Shown here piece after piece: positions 37,170-45,853 of a stretch of 64,000 bases of DNA. Source of the DNA: Candidatus Oceanisphaera merdipullorum (GTDB lineage: Bacteria; Pseudomonadota; Gammaproteobacteria; Enterobacterales; Aeromonadaceae); the NCBI GenBank assembly GCA_018883865.1, contig JAHLFI010000006.1, positions 1 through 64,000 of the forward strand. The letters are read 5' to 3'. The notes under the pieces were generated by a model. It was given only the letters and a program-made list of their open reading frames with translations, was not told where the DNA came from and did not search any database. Made by a program: the position numbers and the translations under genes. Positions within the stretch are counted from its first letter, which is position 1. The number at the start of each line of letters is the position of its first letter.

Positions 37170-37380
37170 CATCCGTATTGGAGCCTGAGAGATTCACCGC
37201 ATCTATCCCCAGATAAATGGGCTTGCTCCTTCGGCGGGTCTAACAGTGCACAGACCACTCTTCGGATTTGTCTACAGCCACCGGTCCTTTTGCCTGAGAG
37301 TTTACGGGGCCGTTGCTCCTTCGGCGGCGCTCATGCCTTATATTACTGGCTCGGCGCTCTCTCCCGGTTGGCTTGATCCT
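37170..37380 (-). promoter_or_regulatory. Tandem glycine riboswitch upstream of dadA
   Basis: On the minus strand two aptamers follow one another. Aptamer 1 (about 37375-37279) reads CGGGAGAGAGCGC, then GCCGCCGAAGGAGCAACGGC, then AAACTCTCAGGCAAAAGGAC. Aptamer 2 (about 37262-37180) reads GTCTGTGCACTGTTAGAC, then CCCGCCGAAGGAGCAAGCCC, then GAATCTCTCAGGCTCC. The conserved CCGAAGGAGCAA and CTCTCAGGC blocks in both identify the gcvT-type glycine riboswitch. It ends about 60 bp before the dadA start, so it should control that gene in response to glycine. The 208 bp upstream to 37588 hold no gene and presumably the promoter. Confidence 0.95.
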
Positions 37381-37588
37381 CTCCACCATATTTACAAACC
37401 AGTAACATTTCAAGCCAAGTCAGTCAGTGGCCAGCAGCAAAGAACAGACTTGTGCTATGGGTCGCCTTTTGAAGCTACGGCTAAATAAATGTCCCGCTTA
37501 AGCGATTAGAACAAGTCAACAAACGGGACACCGAAAAAACTGGCAACAAAAAGGTTAGAAAATTCAACTTTAGCGCTGGCTTAACAAC

Positions 37589-38575
37589 CTAATCTGCGAA
37601 TAAAACATCCCGCCCATGAGGCTCATTTAGCAATAACACTGGCCCCAACGGGACTATGCCGTTCGGATTAATGGTTCCATGACTGGTGTAATAGTGCTCT
37701 TTAACATGCGGTATATTCAGGGTGTCGGCCACACTTGGCCATTGATACAATTCACGCGTGTAAGCCCAAAGATTGGGGTAATCGACTAAGCGACGTAAAT
37801 TGCACTTAAAGTGCCCGTAATAAACCGCATCAAAACGGATCAGAGTGGTAAACAGGCGCCAGTCAGCCTCAGTTATACGATCGCCGATCAGGTAACGTTG
37901 CTTGCCCAGACGGACCTCAAGCTCATCGAGCATGTCGAACAAGGCGGTGACTTCTCGCTCATAAACACCTTGCTCAGTGGCAAAGCCTGCTTTATAGACA
38001 CCATTGTTAATCGCTCCGTAAATTCGTTCATTCATAGCGTCTATGTCAGTCATGAGCTCGGCTGGAGCATAATTCCCAGTTTTGGCGCCCACGCCATCAA
38101 ATGCCGAGTTGAACATTCTGATAATTTCAGACGACTCATTATTGACTATTTTGCCCTGCTGCTTATCCCACAATACAGGTATGGTCACCCTGCCGCTGTA
38201 ATCGGGCTGTGCATGCTGGTAGACCTCATACATATACTTGGCCCCCACCAGTGGGTCGGCCACCACACCGGGCGCCGGCTCAAAAGTCCAGCCATGGTCG
38301 CCCATATAAGGATGAACGACCGAGATGCGGATCATGTCTTCCAAGCCTTTAAGCGCCCGAAAAATCAGCGTCCGGTGCGCCCATGGGCAAGCGAGCGACA
38401 CATACAAATGATAACGCCCCGCTTCTGCAGCGAATCCACCTTCGCCACTCGGGCCCGGCGCGCCATCCGGCGTAATCCAGTTGCGAAACTGTGGGTCGGT
38501 ACGCACAAAGTTTCCGCCAGTGGCAGCTGTGTCATACCACTGATCAACCCATTTTCCCTTTACCAGCAATCCCAT
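37589..38575 (-). CDS. yqjG: Glutathionyl-hydroquinone reductase (YqjG-type GST)
   Basis: This 328-residue cytosolic glutathione transferase of the Xi class reduces glutathionyl-hydroquinones. The signature SLACPWAHR with catalytic Cys63 is intact. IPVLWDKQQGKIVNNESSEI is the glutathione-binding edge. The C-terminal helical domain contains RYLIGDRITEADWRLFTTL, and the conserved Tyr-rich FDAVYYGHFKCN is present. Length equals E. coli YqjG (328). It is transcribed toward dadA but separated from it by the riboswitch region. Confidence 0.93.
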   Translation of the reverse strand: MGLLVKGKWVDQWYDTAATGGNFVRTDPQFRNWITPDGAPGPSGEGGFAAEAGRYHLYVSLACPWAHRTLIFRALKGLEDMIRISVVHPYMGDHGWTFEPAPGVVADPLVGAKYMYEVYQHAQPDYSGRVTIPVLWDKQQGKIVNNESSEIIRMFNSAFDGVGAKTGNYAPAELMTDIDAMNERIYGAINNGVYKAGFATEQGVYEREVTALFDMLDELEVRLGKQRYLIGDRITEADWRLFTTLIRFDAVYYGHFKCNLRRLVDYPNLWAYTRELYQWPSVADTLNIPHVKEHYYTSHGTINPNGIVPLGPVLLLNEPHGRDVLFAD

Positions 38576-39487
38576 AGCGCCCCCTTATTAAGTTATACAA
38601 TCTTTAGCCTAGACATGGCTCTAACGACATTAAGCAACGTAACCTGCGTTAATCCGCCCTCAGTTAAGATCCATCAAAATTATCGAACAGCTTGTTTAAA
38701 GTAACCTAAAAGCCACAACCTAACCTGATAAAACCCCATATTTGAGCGCAAAGATGACTTTACATAGTGAGCGATACCGAGCTTATGACAAACGAGGTGC
38801 TAAATAGCCAGATATAGGAACGGCTTAATATTGTCGTAAGCCATGGTCTCTACGACTCAACATGCCATATTTGAAATGGAGTCGTGGCAAGTTCTCACTG
38901 ATGAGTGATTGTAAAAGAGATAGCGGTATTATCTACACCAACGCGGTTAAGTTGAAATGATACGTCAAAGCGAGGCAAATGCCGTCCTTGGCATTTGACG
39001 GTTGGCTACGATAACTCCTACTACCTATCTCAGGATTTGAGCGCCGCCTGCTAGTGCCAACAGTCGCCCCGCGCCAGACCTGATAATACTCGTGCCATTA
39101 ATTTATAACGACTAAACAGACCAACCACGCTAAAACAGCTTTAACCAGAAAGTAGTCAGCCCACACAAAAACGCCCTTCTTACAGTGCTACTGACGCTAT
39201 GATTAAGGGCGTATCTACCAAACTAATTTGAGTAACATGAGGCTTAGGATCAGTGCCTGCTCAAAAGTCCAAGCGCAAGCTCTTTGGATGGAGATATCGA
39301 ACCAAAAGTGCAGAAACTAGTATGGGTGACCGGTTAGTCCGCCTCTAAATAAGCACTACTAATTACGAGGCACCCATATTAAAAAATCGTGTTCGATGAA
39401 CTTAATCTGACGCAAGCTTAATCCCTAGTCCTCCCATTTTTAATAAGGCACGTATTGCGCCTTTTATTATTTAAGCGTCCAGTCCAG
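38576..39487. other. Gene-free left border of the accessory island
   Basis: No gene is supportable in these 912 bases. They contain one copy of a 53-bp palindromic element (38974-39026). A short inverted pair (GGGCGT / ACGCCC) around 39167-39211 may be a hairpin. The sequence becomes A+T-rich toward the IS66 remnant. It probably represents old insertion scars at the border between core genome and island. Confidence 0.5.
38974..39026 (+). repeat. Left copy of a 53-bp palindromic repeat
   Basis: This copy begins GGCAAATGCCGTCCTTGGCA and ends AACTCCTACTACCT, with an internal hairpin (AAATGCC...GGCATTT). An inverted copy at 46313-46365 matches at 47 of 53 positions by hand count. The two lie outside the cytosine methyltransferase cassette on either side. 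Confidence 0.85.
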
Positions 39488-39759
39488 ATTAAGGTTTACC
39501 TTGAGCACGGCGCGGTGGCGATAGATAACAGCCTTGCCGAGCGGGCCATCAAGCCGTTTGTGATTGGCAGGAAAACTGGTTGTTCTCAAATAGCCGCAGC
39601 GATGCCTAAGCCAGCGCCATGCTGTACAGCCTAATTGAAACCGCCAAAGCCAATGACGTACCGACGAGTGTTTATCTCACGGCGCCATTCGAAAAACTTC
39701 CCCTCCTCAAGCATGGGAAATCCATCGCCCCTCTGCTGCCGTGGACTATCCGTTTATAA
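39488..39759 (+). pseudogene. IS66-family transposase, C-terminal remnant
   Basis: The frame reads KVYLEHGAVAIDNSLAERAI then KPFVIGRK. After a one-base deletion near 39572 it continues in the next frame as NWLFSNSRSDA-stop-ASAML, then YSLIETAKANDVPTSVYLT, and ends LLPWTIRL-stop. This is the DDE-domain end of an IS66 TnpC-type transposase. The frameshift, an in-frame TAA and loss of the first roughly 400 codons show it is dead. No terminal inverted repeats are recognisable. Confidence 0.88.
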
Positions 39760-39767
39760 ATCATATC

Positions 39768-39805
39768 TAATACCTCATATTAACAACGGTTAATGTGGGG
39801 TATTA
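39768..39805. repeat. 17-bp imperfect inverted repeat beside the receiver gene
   Basis: TAATACCTCATATTAAC and GTTAATGTGGGGTATTA (15 of 17 pairs, loop AACG) lie between the IS66 remnant and the 3' end of the receiver gene. It could end the minus-strand cassette transcript, though there is no T run, or be an old element end. Confidence 0.6.
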
Positions 39806-39871
39806 GGGGTAGTTATAGTGACGCTTACAAATAACTCAATAATAGGCAGTTTGATAGATAATCTATAATAT

Positions 39872-41725
39872 TTAATCACGGAAAGCGGCATATCCCAATC
39901 CTATGCGGGAAACACTAGCCCCTATTTTTCGTATGTAGTTTAGCGCGTACTCGTAGCGTAATTTAGTAAAAATAGTAGCCTCAAATTCAGGCAATTCTAA
40001 ACATTCCCCATCAAATGTCGGTTTTACAAGACTAAAAGTACCGTCTTCAATTTGACCATCATTCTTAGCTAAGAATGTTCTCCAAGTAGCTTTCTCATTG
40101 GTTGGCTCTTGCTCTGCTTCTAGGGCGCGCAACCCCAAAGAAATAACATTATTAGGTTTATCTTCAACGAAACAGTAGTTACCACTATTAATATGGGAAG
40201 GCGTTAAATTTTTTAGCTTAACCACCTCCAGTTTTAGTGCCATAAATGGCCTAAGTCCATCACTAACACCGACAAATGCTATAGTATTTTGCCCCGGTTG
40301 AAGGTCACACGCGGGCGTCGCACATATCCACCACTCGTCCCTCACCTTGAATATGTGACCACTATCTAGCTGATCACTTCCTCGCTTTACAGGTAAGGTT
40401 GATATGTAACTGTTGTAATGAGCTATGGCTTTTTGGTGCTCTCCTATGTCATCTAAGTCGACATTATAGTGTTTAGAAAAACCCTCATTCGGGTTAATAT
40501 CTGCAGAAATAATTTTTTCACCAAACTTAACTAACAAATCTTCAATATGAAATAACATTGACTCAGTATGTTCTGACAAATGCTCTTTAAATTTAATAGC
40601 TCTGACGCGCTTAGTTTGCGCTCCTGCATCAGTCTTAAAAATATCTTGATAGAAATGTGCGAAAACATGAGTTTTTGATAAACTTCGATCTTCGGTCTCA
40701 ACTCCACTACGACTTAGCTCATGACGATATTTTGCCGAAAGCAATCTAGAGGGTGTAGGTTGCCAGTGCTCTATTGCTGTTTGCAGTTCAGAAATAAGAT
40801 CAGCAGGCCCTTTTTTTACAAACGTCACAAAACCTCTAGAAGTTCGCAACCATTTACACGACACACTATTAAACCAATTTAACCCGTTAAAAACTTTCTT
40901 AGATTCGATAGGTAATTGACTCTTTTCAAATTCTCTAATAGCCCAAAATAAGAAATTCTTTAGCTCTCCTCCTTTAAACCCTAACTCCTGTGCAAACTTA
41001 CTCAAGTTAGCAGCTACTCCCTGAGATTTCATATAGTCAGCAGTCAGCTTAGCTATTGTAAGACTGGGATGACGAAGCTCGACGTATTCAGCTAAACTGA
41101 GAATATCATTCAGTTGTGCTCTATCGAATTTTTCCTCGGTCTCCATGTCGTCCAGTATTCCATCAAGAGAATCAAGTTTTTGATTAAGTTCAGTACTGAA
41201 TTCAGACGTACAAGTTTTCATCAACGGAATTAAACAATCAAAAAACACTTTCTCTAAATCATCTTCTTCAGTATGAACAATTACCAAATTAAAATGTGGA
41301 TTCTGCAAGACAGATTGAAGAATACTTCTTGCCTTTAAACCACCAAGCCCTGAGCTATCTCCTTCTAAGTTATAGTCAAGTATCAGTAGATCCGATTGAT
41401 GCAAGTGATCGGCAAGCTGCGACGCTGTTTCACCAAGACCTTGTGAGCCTTCAGCGTCAGGAGCAAGAGCATCATGAATATCAACAACAAGACCGGGTTT
41501 TCTGGCTCTAAATTGTTGTATTACAGAAAGCGGTTTATCCGGTTGGAGATGCCACGTTTTTTCCATAGACCGACCATGTATATCATGAAGTCGATGTTCT
41601 TCTGTTTTGGAATTATTTAGAATTTCTTCCCAAGTCGGGTATTGGTCATCAATAATTAGCACAGACCGAAGTGGTCTAATAAACGCCTCTTCCACCAAAT
41701 TAGAGAAAGTTGTTACCTCAGTCAA
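39872..41725 (-). CDS. Receiver-domain protein with unrecognised C-terminal region
   Basis: This 617-residue protein has an N-terminal receiver domain: acidic pair Asp26-Asp27 (VLIIDDQYP), phosphoacceptor Asp117 (LLILDYNLEG) and Thr152 (VIVHTEE). About 90 residues separate the acidic pair from the acceptor, roughly double the usual spacing, because of an insertion. The remainder has no DNA-binding output domain I know. A late segment, HIFKVRDEWWICATPACDL, followed by a C-terminal YIRKIGASVSRIGLGYAAF, may be a separate domain. The start is TTG 41725, with AAAGGAG seven bases upstream; it overlaps the stop of the ATPase gene by 8 bp (TTGACTGA). The product is the likely phosphotransfer partner of that ATPase. 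Confidence 0.82.
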   Translation of the reverse strand: MTEVTTFSNLVEEAFIRPLRSVLIIDDQYPTWEEILNNSKTEEHRLHDIHGRSMEKTWHLQPDKPLSVIQQFRARKPGLVVDIHDALAPDAEGSQGLGETASQLADHLHQSDLLILDYNLEGDSSGLGGLKARSILQSVLQNPHFNLVIVHTEEDDLEKVFFDCLIPLMKTCTSEFSTELNQKLDSLDGILDDMETEEKFDRAQLNDILSLAEYVELRHPSLTIAKLTADYMKSQGVAANLSKFAQELGFKGGELKNFLFWAIREFEKSQLPIESKKVFNGLNWFNSVSCKWLRTSRGFVTFVKKGPADLISELQTAIEHWQPTPSRLLSAKYRHELSRSGVETEDRSLSKTHVFAHFYQDIFKTDAGAQTKRVRAIKFKEHLSEHTESMLFHIEDLLVKFGEKIISADINPNEGFSKHYNVDLDDIGEHQKAIAHYNSYISTLPVKRGSDQLDSGHIFKVRDEWWICATPACDLQPGQNTIAFVGVSDGLRPFMALKLEVVKLKNLTPSHINSGNYCFVEDKPNNVISLGLRALEAEQEPTNEKATWRTFLAKNDGQIEDGTFSLVKPTFDGECLELPEFEATIFTKLRYEYALNYIRKIGASVSRIGLGYAAFRD

Positions 41726-44687
41726 AGCTTGCTCCTTTAAAAAAAATAACAAAATTAGCACCTTTCAATATCTGAAATTTACTATCAGTTGTGTATTCTA
41801 TTGAATGTCCTGCTGCTAATAAATTTACACGACATAGATAAAGACCTATTCCTCGTCCACCGCTTATTTTTCTAGTAAAAAACATTTTAAATAGATTTTC
41901 CTGATCAACAGGATCGATACCAGGCCCATTATCAGAAACAATGACCTTCTCATCAACAACTGATAGCTTAATTTTTGGATTTTTAGTTTGAGAGGTTACG
42001 AGCCAATATATACTATTATTGATCAGGTTAACGAAGACTGGTAGTAACCGAGAAGGCTGTTCTGATAAGCAGAATTGATAAAAATCTTTATTAGCTTCTA
42101 TCTGAATATTCCGTGACCTTAACACCACATCAAAAAAAGCATTCAAGTAGTGAACTATTTCTTCTCCAGATATATTACGTCTTGTACGTGCAGTAGATAT
42201 TTTAAGAGGAGAAAGAAATTCAAGCTGTTGGCTTAGTGCTTCAAAACCGCTTTCAATTAATTCAACCCCCTGCACTTTACCTTGTTTTTTAATTTGCTTT
42301 AGGCCTTCTTGAATCATCCTTGCATTGGTATTTAGTTCGTGACCCAATATCTCAACTGTTACTCCTAACTGAGCAACCTGATGTAATCTGTTGAGATCCT
42401 CTCTCAAAGCAATGTTATCAGCTGAACTCTGACGAGCAATTAATTCGATATTAATGTTTTCACTCAATACTTCGAGTGTATCTAGATATGATTGAAAGGT
42501 ATTCTCATTTTCAGCCTCTAGAATTTCATGGAATTCTTGCATTCTATCTAATGCTTGAGCTAAAAATAATCGCTTAGATTTTACTTCTTCAATCAACGGG
42601 AGCGCTAGTAAGTGAAATTCTTTATTTCTTTCTTCAAACAAACGGTCTACTCGGCTTACTTCCGACTCCTGTATTTGCGTTATCGCCTTGCGCCAGTTGC
42701 GCAGTTTTGCTTGCAGGCGACTGGCATGACTTCTTAGTTGCCGTTCAGCTAACTCTTCTGGCTTTGCTGGATTTATACGCTGCAACGCAGTTGTTCGCAT
42801 TGCAGAAAAAACCCTCAATTGAGACTGTAAATCAACATATATTGTTCGGAACCTACGATAATCATCTTCATTTGAACCTAATTTTGAAGGAGCCCCAGTG
42901 ATTCTTAGTCTACTCAATTCCTGGTTTGTATTGTTAATCAGCTCCTGAGCAGCTTCAAACTCATCTTCCGTATCTACGGTAAAGCTCCCTGCACACTCTT
43001 CAAAATTCTTATATAACATTTCAAGAGCTGGAAGATTTTTTTTTAAAAGCCCTCGAAATTTTTTTACGTTCTTTTTAGCTAACTCCTTTCTATCGTTTTC
43101 AGCCCTATTTTTTTCATTTTGCGCTTTAATATCTGGTAATACTTCTTTTCTCAAATCAGATGCCGAACCGAGGTACTGGTAAGCAATATGCCTAAGAATA
43201 TGAGTAACCAAATTTCTGAGAGCTTTGGCGCTACGATTATCAATAAATCCTTCTCGTCCAGCTTTGTCTCGAAGATTCGGATTTGACTCTCGAGACAAAG
43301 CGATGCGCCCAAACATTCGACGCGCATTCCAATATTCCCGACCTGCTGAAATAGACCTTCGGCTCTCAATCTCAAAGAAGTCATTATCAATACGACCATA
43401 CGGCAATACTCGTAATCCGTTCCTAAAAATAAGAAAACCGGTTAATTCTTTGGGTATGCTAAATAGTCTTATATGCTCACTATCTGAATGGGTGCTATTT
43501 AAACGCTCTCGCTCATAAGTCGCAACATAAAGTGCAAAAGGCCCGACAAAAGTTGTTGGTCCTTTGGGTGGAACATAGTCTTTAGGTGGCTCTATTATGC
43601 AATCTTCCCCTAACTCAACCCATTCACCAAACGCTTTGATTTGACCTCTAAAAACTCCTTTCTCATCAATATTACCACTGATAACGTGCTCCATCTCGTC
43701 AGTTACTTGTCTGCTCAAGACTTCGCGGTTATCTGTGACAACAGATTTACCAATTCCTTGGCTCCAAACTTTTACTTCATATAAAAATTCGGGATCATAT
43801 GCATTATTTTCATGGGCGAATTCGTTTATATACGGATCAGTGAAAGCAGAAAGTGTGGTTTTGAAGCCCTCCCTGATTTTTTGAATCTCTCCATTAGGCT
43901 CAATGCTAGGAAGTTGAGCTTTGAGATCGTAATTTATTTCAGTTACCAGTAACGCTGTCCCGTGATCTTTTTCTCCACTCCAAACAGCCCAAGGTTCTAA
44001 GTGATGATCATCGAATTTAGCATTGATAATAGTGTTTATTATTGATTCTGAAGGTTTTTGAGAAACTGGATCATTTTCAAGCGCAATAAGATCATAGTTT
44101 TCCCATGCCGCACTTAGTCTTGCAGCTCTCAAATTATCCTGGTTGTTACCTTGGATATTTTCCATTAAACGTTGGAATAGCTCAGGAATAACTTGGAGTA
44201 ACTTCTTAGGATTAGAAGCTGTTGTTACGGGAATTTCTATGTCTGACAAAGTAAGGAATGGATTTTCAAATATTCGCCAGTCGATTAATGCAACAACAAA
44301 ATCTTGTTCTCGCCTCTTTGAAATTAGCAGAAGCAATGGTCCTAGATTAGCAGAAGACAAACGCCCAATGCCTTTTTGGCCTTGTTTGGTGCGGATAGAT
44401 AGACCATCCCTATCCACAGTATCATTTTGCGACTGTTGATATTTTGATTGTGTGCCTACTACCAGCCAGCGATTTACAAATTCATCGTAGCTCATACCAT
44501 GCCCATCATCAAAAATAGCAGCAACAGGTTCTGGCCCATCAAATATATGCAAGGCTACGGAACGAGCATAAGCGTCATACGAATTTTTCCATAACTCTGA
44601 AATTGCCGTAGGGCAGTCTGCAATTTGCTCGCGTCCCAAATGGTCAATAGTCCTGGCTTGAGTCCGAAATGCGAGGGTTTCAATCAT
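41718..44687 (-). CDS. Dual GHKL ATPase: MORC/MutL-like N-terminus, histidine-kinase-like C-terminus
   Basis: This 989-residue cytoplasmic protein has two ATP-binding GHKL modules. The N-terminal one has Glu31 and Asn35 in ELWKNSYDAYA, DDGHGM (60-65) and GQKGIGR (103-109), as in Hsp90/MutL/MORC ATPases. A Glu/Lys/Arg-rich, probably coiled-coil region spans about 500-770. Then comes an H-box-like ILGHELNTN with His783, an N-box NLINNSIYW (about 887-895), DNGPGI (919-924), an F-box FFTRK and GGRGIGLYLC (about 943-952), as in sensor histidine kinases. No membrane or sensor domain is visible. It lies between a cytosine methyltransferase and a coupled receiver gene. Codon use is A+T-rich compared with flanking genes. 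Prokaryotic MORC-like ATPases are known near restriction-modification genes; the dual arrangement is unfamiliar to me. Confidence 0.85.
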   Translation of the reverse strand: MIETLAFRTQARTIDHLGREQIADCPTAISELWKNSYDAYARSVALHIFDGPEPVAAIFDDGHGMSYDEFVNRWLVVGTQSKYQQSQNDTVDRDGLSIRTKQGQKGIGRLSSANLGPLLLLISKRREQDFVVALIDWRIFENPFLTLSDIEIPVTTASNPKKLLQVIPELFQRLMENIQGNNQDNLRAARLSAAWENYDLIALENDPVSQKPSESIINTIINAKFDDHHLEPWAVWSGEKDHGTALLVTEINYDLKAQLPSIEPNGEIQKIREGFKTTLSAFTDPYINEFAHENNAYDPEFLYEVKVWSQGIGKSVVTDNREVLSRQVTDEMEHVISGNIDEKGVFRGQIKAFGEWVELGEDCIIEPPKDYVPPKGPTTFVGPFALYVATYERERLNSTHSDSEHIRLFSIPKELTGFLIFRNGLRVLPYGRIDNDFFEIESRRSISAGREYWNARRMFGRIALSRESNPNLRDKAGREGFIDNRSAKALRNLVTHILRHIAYQYLGSASDLRKEVLPDIKAQNEKNRAENDRKELAKKNVKKFRGLLKKNLPALEMLYKNFEECAGSFTVDTEDEFEAAQELINNTNQELSRLRITGAPSKLGSNEDDYRRFRTIYVDLQSQLRVFSAMRTTALQRINPAKPEELAERQLRSHASRLQAKLRNWRKAITQIQESEVSRVDRLFEERNKEFHLLALPLIEEVKSKRLFLAQALDRMQEFHEILEAENENTFQSYLDTLEVLSENINIELIARQSSADNIALREDLNRLHQVAQLGVTVEILGHELNTNARMIQEGLKQIKKQGKVQGVELIESGFEALSQQLEFLSPLKISTARTRRNISGEEIVHYLNAFFDVVLRSRNIQIEANKDFYQFCLSEQPSRLLPVFVNLINNSIYWLVTSQTKNPKIKLSVVDEKVIVSDNGPGIDPVDQENLFKMFFTRKISGGRGIGLYLCRVNLLAAGHSIEYTTDSKFQILKGANFVIFFKGASFD

Positions 44688-44743
44688 GCGTTCTCTCGTT
44701 CCTTATCAATTAAAATATCTTCTATTACCTATCGTTATATACA

Positions 44744-45853
44744 TCACGACTGTTCGTTAAGGTGCTCTTTGATATGACTTAACAATGCCACACCTAAGTC
44801 TACTGGTACCGCATTACCTATTTGTTTACCGGCTGCAGTAATTCCCCCATAAAAAATATAATCGTCAGGGAATGTTTGGATTCTTGCGGCTTGTCTTACT
44901 GTGATCCCATGGTGTTCAGTAGGATGTACGAATCGGCCTTTTGATGGGTTGATACAAGCTGTAGTCATTGTTGGGGCAGGCTGAGAAGGATCTATTCGCC
45001 CATATACATCCTTGTGCCCATCATGGTTTTTATGGCAATTTAAAATCCGACCAGAATCTTTTCGGCTGCCACCATTTAAAGGTGTTTTTTTGAACACATC
45101 AATCAAAACTTGGCTGTGATTCATATGTAAGTTATTGATATCTTCTAGAGAAGCGTTTTGGAAAACGTCACAACAAGGCATCCATGGCTCTAATACACCT
45201 TCTTGCTTTTGGGGATCGCAATGAGTGGGCTTAGGAGGCCAAGCAAACTTATTTTTATCTAAGTCTTCTCTTAGGCCGAGTATGAATACTCGCTTTCGTC
45301 GCTGGGGAACACCATAGTCTCTAGCGTCGAGTACAATTGGTTCAAATAATTGATAGCCAGCCTTTTTTCCCTCAGAGTAAAACTTATCAATATAGGGTTT
45401 ATGTCTTTTCCACAAGATGCCGGGTACATTTTCCATAAGGAAAGCTTTGGGTTTAAGAGACTTAACAAACTCAAAGTATGCCAGAACAAGTTGATTTCTC
45501 GGATCATCGACCCCTGAGTCTAAGATTCTATGTGTAGAAAAGCCCTGACAGGGGGGCCCTCCAAGTAACAAATCACATCCATTTTTAGCTAAATACTGTT
45601 TTTGAATATCTTTAGGATCATATTCTAATATGCTCTCATCCAGCACAACAACATCAGTACCGCCTGGACGATATAGGATATTTTTTCTGTATGTATCAAC
45701 CGCATGCTTATCATTTTCAATTGCCAACTTAAGCTCAAATCCAGAGCTGATAGCTGCCAGCGAAAGCCCTCCAGCCCCAGCAAACAGATCGACTACTGTT
45801 GGTTTCTGTTTGTCTTTTTGGAGAGTGGTTGTACTAACTTTTTTATTTATCAT
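44744..45853 (-). CDS. DNA (cytosine-5) methyltransferase
   Basis: This 369-residue C5-methyltransferase has the ordered motifs I DLFAGAGGLS, IV GGPPCQGFS (catalytic Cys), VI MENV, VIII QRRKRVF, IX RQAARIQTFPD and X QIGNAVP. The target-recognition region lies between VIII and IX (about 225-310). It is probably active, methylating one cytosine in an unknown site. No adjacent restriction endonuclease gene is recognisable. The next genes are the dual GHKL ATPase (56 bp away) and the receiver protein. ATG 45853 is used; TTG 45868 is an alternative and neither has a clear ribosome-binding site. Confidence 0.95.
   Translation of the reverse strand: MINKKVSTTTLQKDKQKPTVVDLFAGAGGLSLAAISSGFELKLAIENDKHAVDTYRKNILYRPGGTDVVVLDESILEYDPKDIQKQYLAKNGCDLLLGGPPCQGFSTHRILDSGVDDPRNQLVLAYFEFVKSLKPKAFLMENVPGILWKRHKPYIDKFYSEGKKAGYQLFEPIVLDARDYGVPQRRKRVFILGLREDLDKNKFAWPPKPTHCDPQKQEGVLEPWMPCCDVFQNASLEDINNLHMNHSQVLIDVFKKTPLNGGSRKDSGRILNCHKNHDGHKDVYGRIDPSQPAPTMTTACINPSKGRFVHPTEHHGITVRQAARIQTFPDDYIFYGGITAAGKQIGNAVPVDLGVALLSHIKEHLNEQS

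Noticed and set aside
37811..38704. Open frame of about 297 codons on the plus strand
   Set aside because: Antisense to the well-recognised yqjG gene and without family character.
39872..45853. Assignment of the cassette to a classical type II restriction-modification system or to Detocs
   Set aside because: No endonuclease gene is recognisable beside the methyltransferase, and Detocs as known has no cytosine methyltransferase or MORC-like ATPase.
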